Part shown: positions 1-7,620 of the stretch, in pieces | How the letters are laid out: each line of letters opens with the position of its first letter | Numbering within the stretch: the first letter of the stretch is position 1 | DNA from: an uncultured Lachnospiraceae bacterium | GTDB lineage: Bacteria > Bacillota > Clostridia > Lachnospirales > Lachnospiraceae | NCBI GenBank assembly: GCA_910586405.1 | Contig: CAJUII010000061.1 | Coordinates: forward strand, 3,087 to 16,831 | Length of the DNA: 13,745 nucleotides | Direction of reading: 5' to 3' | Translations under genes and position numbers: made by a program | Notes under the pieces: model-generated | Told to the model about the DNA's origin: nothing | Databases searched by the model: none | The model's input: the letters and a program-made list of their open reading frames with translations, nothing else

Positions 1-17
1 GCAGCAGGCGTCCTGTA

Positions 18-1988
18 CTACCGCGCAAGTGTAAACTGATTCACGAGCTGCTTTAGGCTGGCTGCCTCCGCGGACAGCTGTTCACTGGCAGCCGCGCCTT
101 CCTCCGCGGTGGCGCTGTTGCTCTGCACGACGTCTGCGATCTGATTAATCCCTTCTGATACCTGCCCCACTGCACTGGACTGTTCATTGGATACAGAAGC
201 AATCTCATCAATCGAATCCACCATAGACTGAATGCTGCGCACTACCTCCTGCAAGACCTCCGCTGTGTTGTTTGCAATCTTCGTGCCTGTGTGAACCGCC
301 TCTGTAGAGTTGCCTATCAGCATCGATGTATTCTGGGCTGCCTCCGCAGATTTTCCCGCCAGACTGCGCACCTCCTCCGCGACAACGGCAAAGCCTTTTC
401 CGGCACTTCCTGCCCTTGCCGCTTCCACAGATGCATTCAACGCCAGAATATTGGTCTGGAATGCAATGTCATCGATCGTTTTCAGAATTTTTTCTATTTG
501 GTCAGAGCTGTCTTGAATCTTGTTCATCGCCTCCACCAAATGCTGCATTTTCTCATTGCACAGAGAGACCTCTTTTCCGGTCTGGTGAGTCTTATGGCGA
601 ACCTCCATCGCCTCGTTTGCGGTGCTTTTTGCCTGCTCGTTGATCTCGCTGAGCCGCGCCGCAAGTTCCTGTACAGAGCTTGCCTGCTCCGTGGTGCCCT
701 GACTGAGCATCTGGGCACTGGAGGACAACTGCGTGCTGGCAGATGCCACCTGCTGTGCCGAATTGCTTACCTGATGCATGGCATCACTCAGCTCACGCTT
801 CACATGGCGCATAGAATCCAAGATATTGCGGAAGCTTCCGACATACACCTCCTCATGCTTGGTGTGGACATCAAAATTTTGATTTGCCATCTCTGTCAGC
901 ATATAACCGATATCATGAATGACCATTCCCAGCCCTTCGACCAAAGAAGCCGTCGAATTTGCGAGCATCCCGGTCTCATCTTTGGTTGTAATTCTGGGCA
1001 TTGGTGTTTCCAGATCACCTTTCACAAGCAGCTTCATTCTCTCTGCACAGGCTTTCATCGGTCTGCTGATATGTGTAGCCAGCACCAGTGCGACAATGAC
1101 GGATGCCACGATAGACAGTACGATCACCGCGAGGTTAATCACCATGGCATCGCGCGTAGACGCCAGATAATTTAACTGCGGCGCTGTGACTGCGATACTC
1201 CAGCCATCGGTATCATTTACAGGCGCATAGGCTGCAAACATTTTTTCCTCCCCGCTTATGTAACTCCCAAATCCATTTTGGCCCTGACGCATATTGGCAT
1301 GGATTGCCGCGAGCTCACCAAGCGCCGGATTGGCCTGCGCCTCGGCTTCTATGTTCTGGACAGTGATCGTATCCAGCGTAATGTCTGCGATCGTGTCGCC
1401 GGATTTATTGATCATGTACGCCCTGCTGTTCTCTCCAAGCTGAATCGCGGATACAATATCATTCAAAAATGTCTCGTGCGGAACAAAGTAGACCACACCG
1501 GCAATCGAGGACCCATAGACCCCATTTGTGTAGATTGGTGCCGCAACCATGATGGACAATTCTCCTGTAATTTTGCTGATCAACGGCTCTGATACATATA
1601 CATTGCCCTGCATCGCCTGCTGTACATACTCACGGTCCGAATAATCCTTTCCGTCAAAAATGCTGATTCCGTTTTTGCCAATGATATTTCCGCGTTGAAA
1701 ATCATGCATGGATACGCGCTCGTCGAGAATCTTTTGCTTCTCATCGACCGATACCGCCTCATCAGACAACTGCGGAATGCATCCCGCGTCCATGACCGCG
1801 TTCTTGTACGCCAGCAGTTCCTCCTCCACGCGGTCTGCCGCCAGCACTGCGGTCTGACACATCATCTGCTCCACTGTATCCATCGTGCTGTTGTAGCTGG
1901 GAATGATACTGGCAAACCCAGATGCAGCCTGCCCTGCCAAAACGGTCAGTATGAGGCATAGTGTTATTTTTGTTCGAATGCTTTTCAT
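18..1988 (-). CDS. Methyl-accepting chemotaxis protein with dCache sensor domain
   Basis: A transmembrane chemoreceptor that passes an extracellular ligand signal to CheA/CheW and so to the flagellar motor. Visible in its 656 residues: a first membrane segment at about 7-29; an extracellular region at about 35-275 with a Cache-type motif (DYSDREYVQQAMQG near 115-128, then SEPLISKITGELSIMVAAP near 133-151), which fits a double-Cache fold; a second membrane segment at about 281-304; a HAMP domain from about 305 to 357; a second HAMP-like stretch at about 358-405; and a long coiled-coil signalling domain to the end. The signalling hairpin tip (IDDIAFQTNILALNAS near 505-520, followed by VEAARAG and GFAVVAEEVR) is near canonical. 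There is no C-terminal NWETF-like CheR tether. The start is supported by a GGGGGAAG ribosome binding site. It lies downstream of the alpha-galactosidase gene but is separated from it by a terminator and has its own promoter. Ligand unknown. Confidence 0.95.
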   Translation of the reverse strand: MKSIRTKITLCLILTVLAGQAASGFASIIPSYNSTMDTVEQMMCQTAVLAADRVEEELLAYKNAVMDAGCIPQLSDEAVSVDEKQKILDERVSMHDFQRGNIIGKNGISIFDGKDYSDREYVQQAMQGNVYVSEPLISKITGELSIMVAAPIYTNGVYGSSIAGVVYFVPHETFLNDIVSAIQLGENSRAYMINKSGDTIADITLDTITVQNIEAEAQANPALGELAAIHANMRQGQNGFGSYISGEEKMFAAYAPVNDTDGWSIAVTAPQLNYLASTRDAMVINLAVIVLSIVASVIVALVLATHISRPMKACAERMKLLVKGDLETPMPRITTKDETGMLANSTASLVEGLGMVIHDIGYMLTEMANQNFDVHTKHEEVYVGSFRNILDSMRHVKRELSDAMHQVSNSAQQVASASTQLSSSAQMLSQGTTEQASSVQELAARLSEINEQAKSTANEAMEVRHKTHQTGKEVSLCNEKMQHLVEAMNKIQDSSDQIEKILKTIDDIAFQTNILALNASVEAARAGSAGKGFAVVAEEVRSLAGKSAEAAQNTSMLIGNSTEAVHTGTKIANNTAEVLQEVVRSIQSMVDSIDEIASVSNEQSSAVGQVSEGINQIADVVQSNSATAEEGAAASEQLSAEAASLKQLVNQFTLAR

Positions 1989-1994
1989 CTCATT

Positions 1995-2003
1995 CTTCCC
2001 CCT
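1995..2003 (-). promoter_or_regulatory. Ribosome binding site of the chemoreceptor gene
   Basis: On the minus strand a purine run containing AGGGGGAAG lies about 6 bases before the ATG at 1988. It fixes the start directly ahead of the first membrane segment. Confidence 0.7.
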
Positions 2004-2018
2004 GTTTGATCATTGTTC

Positions 2019-2036
2019 GATAATTCCCCAATTATC
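2019..2036. promoter_or_regulatory. Inverted repeat at the chemoreceptor transcription start (candidate operator)
   Basis: GATAATT-CCCC-AATTATC is a perfect 7-bp inverted repeat with a 4-base centre. It begins about 7 bases downstream of the predicted -10 element, so it covers the likely transcription start and the beginning of the leader. That position suits a repressor operator. As RNA it could also form a short, weak, AU-rich hairpin. The factor is unknown. Confidence 0.4.
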
Positions 2037-2042
2037 TCTCTT

Positions 2043-2074
2043 ATTATAATATATGTTTCTAATAAATTGGTCAA
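2043..2074 (-). promoter_or_regulatory. Sigma-A-type promoter of the chemoreceptor gene
   Basis: On the minus strand, TTGACC (2069-2074) is followed after 17 bases by TATTAT (2046-2051). An overlapping TATAAT (2043-2048) sits at 20 bases. Both hexamers are close to the vegetative consensus, and the region ends about 55 bases before the start codon. I saw no sigma-28 flagellar motif (TAAA...CCGATAT), so this receptor does not appear to depend on the flagellar sigma factor. Confidence 0.65.
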
Positions 2075-2122
2075 CGCTGAATCACTTACGTGCATGTCAT
2101 TTCCGCAAATAAGATTTCCGTA

Positions 2123-2161
2123 AGACATAAAAGTCGGGCAGGGGAATCCCCCTACCCGACT
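2123..2161 (-). terminator. Rho-independent terminator of the alpha-galactoside operon
   Basis: On the minus strand a 12-bp GC-rich stem (GTCGGGTAGGGG pairing with CCCCTGCCCGAC, with one U-G wobble and a 4-base loop) is followed by TTTTATGTCTT. The TAG stop codon of the alpha-galactosidase (2152-2154) lies inside the upstream arm, so the terminator starts within the gene's last codons. It isolates the operon from the chemoreceptor gene. Confidence 0.88.
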
Positions 2162-4332
2162 ATTTCCATGTAGATTTGATATGCCCGATACTCGCCCATC
2201 TCTATCGGCATCGGCATTCCTGCTGCCATCAGCGCAGAACCGTGATAGCAGATGCCTGTCGCGGCATCCCTGTAGACCGCATTGGGGTCCAATCCTTTCA
2301 GCCGGACATAATTTACAGTCATATTTCCGTGAATCTCCTGCATCACCACACTGAGCAGTACCTGCTCCCTGTCCTCCGACACAAATGCCCACGCTGCACA
2401 GGCATCCTCAAACGGATTGGACAAACGGTAATAATCTCCTTTACAAATCAGCCCTTCGTACTTTTTATAGCGGGTTATCTGTTCCTGAATTTCTTCCTTC
2501 TCCTCCTTGGAGAGCAGATCTGGATTAAATTCATATCCAAACGTGCCCGCCATCGCAACCACACTGCGCGTGTGCAGACTGGTGATTCTGCCAGTCTGGT
2601 GATTTGGCACCGCAGACACATGGGAGCCAACCGCACAAGCCGGATAAAAGAACGACGTCCCATACTGGATGCGCAGGCGGTCAACCGCGTCTGTGTTGTC
2701 GCTGCACCAGATTTGCGGTGTGTAATACAACATGCCCGCATCAAACCTGCCGCCGCCACCGCTGCATCCCTCGATCAGCATATCTGGATAGCGCTGCATC
2801 AGTCTCTCGAGGAACTCGTATACACCGCGCACATAGTCATATGTCACTTTCCCCTGCGCGTGTTCTATCGAGTAGATATCGGTGAGGCTGCGGTTCATAT
2901 CCCACTTCACATACTCGATATTTCCCTGATCAAGCACCGCACAGATCTGGTCAAAAATATGATCACGCACTTCTTTTCTCGAAAAATCAAGCACTAGCTG
3001 GTTGCGCGCGCGGACAGGTTTTCTCGACGGAATCTGAATTGCCCAGTCAGGATGACTGCGGTAAATATCGCTGTCCTCCGATACCATCTCCGGCTCTATC
3101 CAGATGCCAAACCTGACACCAATGTCATTAATGCGCCGCACCAGCTCGCCCAGCGTACAGCCCAGCTTCTTTTCATTGACCTGCCAGTCGCCCAGCCCGC
3201 TGTTGTCGTCATCACGCTTGCCAAACCAGCCGTCGTCCATCACAACCATGTCAATGCCAAGCGCTGCTGCCTGCTCGGCCAGCTTGTAAATCGTCTCCCC
3301 GTTAAAATCAAAATACGCCGCTTCCCAGCTGTTGATCAGCACTGGTCTGGACTGCCGGCTGTATTTTCCGCGGCAGACATGTTCCCGAATACAACGGTGA
3401 TATCGTTTCGACAGTTCTGCAAAGCCCTCTGCGGAATAGCAGAGAATTGTCTCCGGTATCGTCAGTGTCTCCCCATTTTCCAAAGGATAATGGAACAAGT
3501 CACTGTGCAGCCCCATCAACGCGCGGGTATGCCCATACTGGTCGCGTTCCGCCTCACACAGAAAGTTTCCGCTGTAGACAAATACCATGCCATAGCAGCT
3601 TCCCGTGTTCTCTGTCGCATCTTTCTCTGCAATGATGACCGCCGGATTATACTGATGGCTGGAAGTTCCCCTGCGGCTGCCAATGGACTGACAGCCGTGC
3701 GCGATCCTTGTCCGCTGAAAATTCCGCTCCATCGCATGCCGCCCGCAAAAGCTGATAAAATCATAGTCCCCACTCATGAAATCCAGACAAGCCGAGGACG
3801 CCTTTTCCACACAAACCGGCTCAGCGCCGATGTTCATGATCTCCGCACTCCGCGTGATAATATCCATCTCCTCGAGCACACCGTACAACAGCCGCACCTG
3901 AACGCCACTGACAGAATCCTTTATCATGATTTCCAGCGTTTCCGCCTCATGTTCCCCCGCATACACAGCAGGAAGCCCGCTTAATGTATATTTCCCCTTT
4001 TTTATCTCATGGCTGACATAACGCAGATCACAATACTCAGAACCGTCCGCATTGCGAATCACCAGCGCTGTGTTCCTGTAATCGCCTGTCCCCAGATGTG
4101 GATACTCCTGCGGCAAAGCATCCATCGAATACGTCCGGTCATTTCCGGCGTCCGCCGGATTTCCCGAAAAGCCTCTGTCATAGTAGGTCAGCAGATAGTC
4201 CATATTTCCCGAAATCCGCTCACCATAATACAGATGCAGCAGGAAACCCAGCCGGTCAACCTTCATCTGATAGGTCGTGTGTTTTGTGTTTAACGTAAAT
4301 AGTTGCTTATCCTGTTGAAATTCAATAGCCAT
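2152..4332 (-). CDS. aga: Alpha-galactosidase, glycoside hydrolase family 36
   Basis: Hydrolyses terminal alpha-1,6-linked galactose from melibiose, raffinose, stachyose and related sugars by a retaining mechanism. The 726 residues match the usual 720-740 of the bacterial tetrameric GH36 enzymes. The layout is an N-terminal beta-sandwich (about 1-330), a TIM barrel (about 330-640) and a C-terminal beta domain. Visible motifs: SIGSRRGTSSHQYNP in the N-terminal domain; MDDGWFG with D366 and D367 for substrate binding; VKWDMNR with the expected nucleophile D478; CSGGGGRFD from C523; and SDNTD with the expected acid/base D548. All catalytic residues are intact. There is no signal peptide, so it acts in the cytoplasm on imported sugar. 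An AGGAGA ribosome binding site lies 8 bases before the ATG, and the gene starts 19 bases after the second permease gene ends, making it the last gene of the operon. Exact substrate preference cannot be read from sequence. Confidence 0.97.
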   Translation of the reverse strand: MAIEFQQDKQLFTLNTKHTTYQMKVDRLGFLLHLYYGERISGNMDYLLTYYDRGFSGNPADAGNDRTYSMDALPQEYPHLGTGDYRNTALVIRNADGSEYCDLRYVSHEIKKGKYTLSGLPAVYAGEHEAETLEIMIKDSVSGVQVRLLYGVLEEMDIITRSAEIMNIGAEPVCVEKASSACLDFMSGDYDFISFCGRHAMERNFQRTRIAHGCQSIGSRRGTSSHQYNPAVIIAEKDATENTGSCYGMVFVYSGNFLCEAERDQYGHTRALMGLHSDLFHYPLENGETLTIPETILCYSAEGFAELSKRYHRCIREHVCRGKYSRQSRPVLINSWEAAYFDFNGETIYKLAEQAAALGIDMVVMDDGWFGKRDDDNSGLGDWQVNEKKLGCTLGELVRRINDIGVRFGIWIEPEMVSEDSDIYRSHPDWAIQIPSRKPVRARNQLVLDFSRKEVRDHIFDQICAVLDQGNIEYVKWDMNRSLTDIYSIEHAQGKVTYDYVRGVYEFLERLMQRYPDMLIEGCSGGGGRFDAGMLYYTPQIWCSDNTDAVDRLRIQYGTSFFYPACAVGSHVSAVPNHQTGRITSLHTRSVVAMAGTFGYEFNPDLLSKEEKEEIQEQITRYKKYEGLICKGDYYRLSNPFEDACAAWAFVSEDREQVLLSVVMQEIHGNMTVNYVRLKGLDPNAVYRDAATGICYHGSALMAAGMPMPIEMGEYRAYQIYMEIVG

Positions 4333-4351
4333 ACGCGTTTTCTCCTAATAC

Positions 4352-5197
4352 TTATTTTACTGCACCGTTTACCACACCGTTCAAAATCTGCTTCTGGCAG
4401 ACGATATAGAAAATCAGTATCGGAATCAGTGACAGCAGGTAAGAAGCAAATGCCAGATTGTAATTTGTGCCGAACTGTGTCTGGAAATTGAGCTGTGCCA
4501 GCGGCAGCGTATTCTGTTCAGAACCTGCCATGATGACCAACGGTGTCATCACGTCATTCCACACTGACAGAGCAGTCAGAACCGCAACCGTCGCGTGCAT
4601 CGGACGCATAATCGGGAAAATGATTTTCCAGTATGTTCTCCATGTGGAAGCCCCGTCCACCTTCGCCGCCTCCTCGAGCGCCATCGGGATATTGACAAGA
4701 TAACCGGAATACAACATAACATTCATCGGCATGTAAAATACAACATACAGGATAATGACACCAAACCAGTTCGCCAGCCCCAGTTCAGCCGTCTGCTTTG
4801 CCAGCGGCATCATCAGGATTGCGAATGGAACAAACATACCACTCACGATAAACAGATAGACAAAACTGTAAAATTTGCTGTGGCTCTTGTTTCTGCCGAG
4901 CGCATAGCCCATCACAGAGTGAATCGTGACGGAAAGCACTACTGTCAGCAGCGTGATCAACACACTGTTTCTGAGTGAGTTCCAGAAATCTGTCACACGC
5001 ATTGCCTCTCTGAAATTGTCAAGACTCCATGTCTTAGGGAGGGACAAAATGCCGCTGACGCTGTTTGTCATCTCCGCAGGCTGCTTAAATGCGATAATGA
5101 TTGTCATATAGAGTGGGAACGCAATTGCAGAAAGACCTAAAATAAGCACAACCATCGCTGTCCAGTTTGTTTTCCTTTTTATCATATCTTCCTTCAT
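4352..5197 (-). CDS. Sugar ABC transporter permease, MalG/MsmG type
   Basis: One of two inner-membrane subunits of a CUT1-family (carbohydrate uptake transporter 1) importer. The 281 residues hold about six membrane segments. The cytoplasmic EAA loop (EEAAKVDGAS... to IIFP, about 174-195) docks the ATPase, and the C-terminus QKQILNGVVNGAVK is typical of MalG-like subunits. Its start codon overlaps the upstream permease's stop codon by one base (TAATG), which implies translational coupling and a 1:1 ratio. An AAGGAGGAG ribosome binding site lies about 8 bases before the ATG. An internal ATG four codons later is possible but has a weaker site. By position next to a GH36 gene it should carry alpha-galactosides; the protein itself does not show specificity. 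Confidence 0.95.
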   Translation of the reverse strand: MKEDMIKRKTNWTAMVVLILGLSAIAFPLYMTIIIAFKQPAEMTNSVSGILSLPKTWSLDNFREAMRVTDFWNSLRNSVLITLLTVVLSVTIHSVMGYALGRNKSHSKFYSFVYLFIVSGMFVPFAILMMPLAKQTAELGLANWFGVIILYVVFYMPMNVMLYSGYLVNIPMALEEAAKVDGASTWRTYWKIIFPIMRPMHATVAVLTALSVWNDVMTPLVIMAGSEQNTLPLAQLNFQTQFGTNYNLAFASYLLSLIPILIFYIVCQKQILNGVVNGAVK

Positions 5198-6063
5198 TAT
5201 AACTGCTCCTCCTTCTTACCAGTAAATTTCATCTGTGCTACAGAAACCGTCACGATTACCAAAAAGAATATCACCGCATTGGCGCTCTGGAAGCCAAACT
5301 GTCCGCCAGACATACCATTGTTGTAGATCAGGTAAGAGATTGACTCTGTACTCTGTGCAGGACCGCCCTTGGTCAACGCCATAATCTGATCAAATACCAT
5401 CAGGAAATTTTTCACGCACAATACCATATTAATAGAAAAGAATGGAATGATCAGCGGAAAAGTCAGGTAGCGGAACTGCTTCCATCCAGTCGCGCCGTCC
5501 AGTCCGCCCGCCTCGTACACGTCCTCCGGCACAGTCTGCAAGCCAGAGATGTAGATGATCGTGTTCATCGCAATCGCCTGCCATGCACAGACAATCACAA
5601 TACCAATCCAAGCTGAGTCTGGATTTGACAGTATACTTTTGCTCAATGACTCAGAGCCAATCATTGCGCCCATCGCCGGAAGAATATATGTAAAAAAGTA
5701 ATTGAAAATATAACCTACAACCAGTGCGCCGAGAATGTTTGGCAGAAAGTATGCACCCCTGAAAAAGCTCTTCGCCCGTATCCTGCCATTCAGCGCCAGC
5801 GCTAAAATCAGACTGATCACATTCACCACAATCGTTGAAGCAATTGCAAGCTTAAATGTAAACAAGTAAGATTTTCCGACACGCGCGTCCGTAAACAAAT
5901 CTGCATAGTTGCGCAGTCCTACCCAGTCATATGAACCAAAGCCCTTAAAATTTGTAAAGCTGTAGATGACGCCGCGAATCAGCGGAATCGTGTTGAAGCA
6001 GACAAACAATGCCAAAATCGGAATTGTAATCAGTAAAAATGTCCTTTTTCTCTCATTTTTCAT
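5197..6063 (-). CDS. Sugar ABC transporter permease, MalF/MsmF type
   Basis: The partner membrane subunit of the CUT1 sugar importer. With the chosen start it has 288 residues and about six membrane segments (near 9-31, 69-92, 104-127, 150-172, 205-227 and 260-280). The EAA loop is EAGGLDGATG...LTFPLI at about 184-205, and the conserved periplasmic TKGGPAQST lies at 231-239. I place the start at the ATG of MKNERKR because a GGAGG site lies 6 bases upstream. An in-frame ATG 21 codons earlier (6126) would put its leader and first codons across a perfect hairpin and give an unlikely N-terminus. It follows the binding-protein gene after 106 bases that hold two hairpins, and runs directly into the second permease. 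Confidence 0.94.
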   Translation of the reverse strand: MKNERKRTFLLITIPILALFVCFNTIPLIRGVIYSFTNFKGFGSYDWVGLRNYADLFTDARVGKSYLFTFKLAIASTIVVNVISLILALALNGRIRAKSFFRGAYFLPNILGALVVGYIFNYFFTYILPAMGAMIGSESLSKSILSNPDSAWIGIVIVCAWQAIAMNTIIYISGLQTVPEDVYEAGGLDGATGWKQFRYLTFPLIIPFFSINMVLCVKNFLMVFDQIMALTKGGPAQSTESISYLIYNNGMSGGQFGFQSANAVIFFLVIVTVSVAQMKFTGKKEEQL

Positions 6064-6094
6064 ATTGAACCTCCATAAATTTACAATCCATATC

Positions 6095-6119
6095 GAAGAA
6101 CGCTGCACTTGCGTTCTTC
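6095..6119 (-). other. Intercistronic hairpin 2, upstream of the permease genes
   Basis: GAAGAACGC-tgcactt-GCGTTCTTC is a perfect 9-bp inverted repeat with a 7-base loop. It lies about 31 bases before the MalF-type start and has no following U-tract, so it is not a classic terminator. It more likely acts as an RNA processing or stability element, or as an attenuating structure in the operon transcript. Confidence 0.55.
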
Positions 6120-6131
6120 TAAACATTTAGC

Positions 6132-6167
6132 AACACTTAGTCTGTGTCCTTTACAGACTCTAGTGTT
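6132..6167 (-). other. Intercistronic hairpin 1, just after the binding-protein gene
   Basis: AACACT-t-AGTCTGT, a 7-base loop, then ACAGACT-ct-AGTGTT: a 13-bp stem with a small internal bulge, beginning 3 bases after the binding-protein stop codon. On the minus strand the stem is followed by GCTAAATG rather than a U-run. A hairpin here would protect the 3' end of a processed binding-protein mRNA, the known way such operons make far more binding protein than permease. The functional role is inferred. Confidence 0.6.
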
Positions 6168-6169
6168 CC

Positions 6170-7441
6170 TTAATGTTTTTCGTATTCCTGAACCATACGG
6201 ATAATGTCCCTGTTGTAACGCAGCCAGTCGGTATCAAATTTCTTTAGAAATGCATCCACATCCTTCTGAATCAGGAAGGTCTGAATCTGTGCATCGACTG
6301 CCATCTCCGACGGATAATAGTGATCCTGATAGTCTGTCATTTTGCCCTCTGCAATGTGCTGGTTCATACCGTCCAGCATGGGAGACAGGGTAAAATTGCC
6401 CTCCTTGCAGGGAATTGCAATCTGTGCGTCGATATACTGCTGGAGATTCTCCTCCGCAAGCAGGAAGTCCAGCACCTTGTATGCAGCCTCCTTATTCTTG
6501 CAGTCCGCCATCACGCAGAACTGAAGGTCAATACCGGAGTTCAACGTATTCTTTGCGGCATCGTCATTTGCAGGCATCACGAAGGAGTCAATGTTCAAAT
6601 CGGGATTTACTGACAAAATCTGTGGGATTGCATAGCTTCCGATGGGATACATTGCTGCCTCGCCACGCGCAAAGGCGGTACAGGCATCATTGTAGCTGAA
6701 TGCAAAGGGGTCCTCCACACTGTATTGCAGCAGGTCGAGATACTTCTCTGACACCTCGCGGTACTCCTTCTCAAAGGTCGTCTCCCCCCTGTTTACCTGC
6801 TTTGTCACATCGGCAGGTGCAAGGCTGACTGCCATGGCATTCCACGGTGCAAGACACGTCCACGTGTCCTTGAAGCCAAAATAAAATGGCAGGATTCCCT
6901 CCGCCTGAATCTGATCACAAAGCGTTTGCATTTCTGTCCAGTTCTGGGGAATCTGCCAGCCATGTTCCGCAAACATATCCCTGTTGTACAGCACGCCTGC
7001 TGCATTCGCTACATATGGAACGGCAAAGATGCCGTCTGTTGGGACTAACTCCAATGCCTCGTCCGTGTCAAGATATGCCTGATTGATGTCCTGCAAACCT
7101 GCATAGTCTGAAACGTCCGCCAAAATCTCTGCATCCACGAAATAGGAGTAATTGATATCTCCTCCGATTCCTATGATATCAGGGTAGTCCTCGCGGATAA
7201 ACCTTGTCTTTAAAATGGTCATCGCATCATTGGGAGAACTGATCTTTAACTGGATATCATCATGCTGCGCGTTGAACTTCTCTTCCACCATCGCAAAGTA
7301 ACTCGCTGCTTCCGGCTTGTACTGAACAATCTCAATCTTTGTCTTGCCATTGTTGTCCGAGGATGCACAACCCTGAACACCCGCCGCCGCTGCGATACAG
7401 CATAATGCCATCCCTAAGTGCCTTACTGCTTTTCCTTTCAT
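6170..7441 (-). CDS. Extracellular solute-binding lipoprotein of sugar ABC transporter (MsmE/MalE-like)
   Basis: Captures the sugar outside the membrane and delivers it to the two permeases. The 423 residues begin with a lipoprotein signal peptide: positive MKGKAVRH, a hydrophobic stretch, then the lipobox VQGC with the lipidated cysteine at residue 25, followed by a polar linker (ASSDNNGK). The body fits the family-1 extracellular binding protein fold, with the typical early segment KIEIVQYKPEAASYFAMVEEKFNAQHDDIQL, a DIIGIGGD stretch and later GEAAMYPIGSYAIPQI. It is the first gene of the operon and divergent from the AraC regulator. AAAGGAGG lies about 10 bases before the ATG. The ligand is inferred to be an alpha-galactoside only from the GH36 gene in the same operon. 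Confidence 0.95.
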   Translation of the reverse strand: MKGKAVRHLGMALCCIAAAAGVQGCASSDNNGKTKIEIVQYKPEAASYFAMVEEKFNAQHDDIQLKISSPNDAMTILKTRFIREDYPDIIGIGGDINYSYFVDAEILADVSDYAGLQDINQAYLDTDEALELVPTDGIFAVPYVANAAGVLYNRDMFAEHGWQIPQNWTEMQTLCDQIQAEGILPFYFGFKDTWTCLAPWNAMAVSLAPADVTKQVNRGETTFEKEYREVSEKYLDLLQYSVEDPFAFSYNDACTAFARGEAAMYPIGSYAIPQILSVNPDLNIDSFVMPANDDAAKNTLNSGIDLQFCVMADCKNKEAAYKVLDFLLAEENLQQYIDAQIAIPCKEGNFTLSPMLDGMNQHIAEGKMTDYQDHYYPSEMAVDAQIQTFLIQKDVDAFLKKFDTDWLRYNRDIIRMVQEYEKH

Positions 7442-7481
7442 TCTATTTTATCCTCCTTTTTCTTGATAAATATAGTTTAAC

Positions 7482-7493
7482 ATACCTTAATGC
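7482..7493 (+). repeat. ACCTTAAT repeat, copy 1 (operon-proximal candidate operator)
   Basis: ATACCTTAATGC, identical over 12 bases to copy 2, which lies 42 bp away (four helical turns). It sits just upstream of the best -10 candidate of the sugar operon, where a class II AraC-type activator would contact RNA polymerase. Confidence 0.5.
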
Positions 7494-7523
7494 TATCGTA
7501 AATTGCATCATTTTGCTTATTTT

Positions 7524-7535
7524 ATACCTTAATGC
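7524..7535 (+). repeat. ACCTTAAT repeat, copy 2
   Basis: ATACCTTAATGC, a second exact copy in the same orientation as copy 1. A partial extra CTTAAT follows 10 bp later at 7538-7543. Together these look like an array of directly repeated half-sites, the usual binding arrangement of AraC-family dimers. Confidence 0.5.
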
Positions 7536-7610
7536 CGCTTAATCAGAATTAGCTTGAAGTCATCTAGCATTTTGGTATATACTGTATTATAATTGTATAC
7601 TATGTATATC

Positions 7611-7620
7611 AAACCTTAAT
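7611..7620 (+). repeat. ACCTTAAT repeat, copy 3 (near the regulator's promoter)
   Basis: AAACCTTAAT shares ACCTTAAT with copies 1 and 2 and lies 87 bp from copy 2. It is just downstream of the second TATACT and close to the regulator's likely transcription start, a place suited to autoregulation by repression or looping. Confidence 0.4.

Noticed and set aside
1..17. Terminator after the chemoreceptor gene
   Set aside because: GC-rich bases that could begin a stem are present, but the window ends after 17 bases, so neither a full stem nor a T-run can be seen.
291..1175. 294-codon plus-strand open frame inside the chemoreceptor gene
   Set aside because: Antisense to the signalling and HAMP region of a complete chemoreceptor; Cys/His/Arg-rich shadow with no own start signals.
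2176..2997. 273-codon plus-strand open frame inside the alpha-galactosidase gene
   Set aside because: Antisense to the conserved GH36 catalytic domain, with a His/Arg-rich composition and no recognisable domain.
6064..6126. Longer MalF-type permease with 21 extra N-terminal residues
   Set aside because: The upstream ATG lacks a good ribosome binding site and its codons run through the perfect hairpin at 6095-6119. The ATG at 6063 has GGAGG at ideal distance and gives a normal N-terminus.
7490..7507. Possible CcpA cre site in the divergent region
   Set aside because: The ATGC...GCAT arrangement around TATCGTAA differs from the cre consensus at key positions, so catabolite repression cannot be claimed from it.
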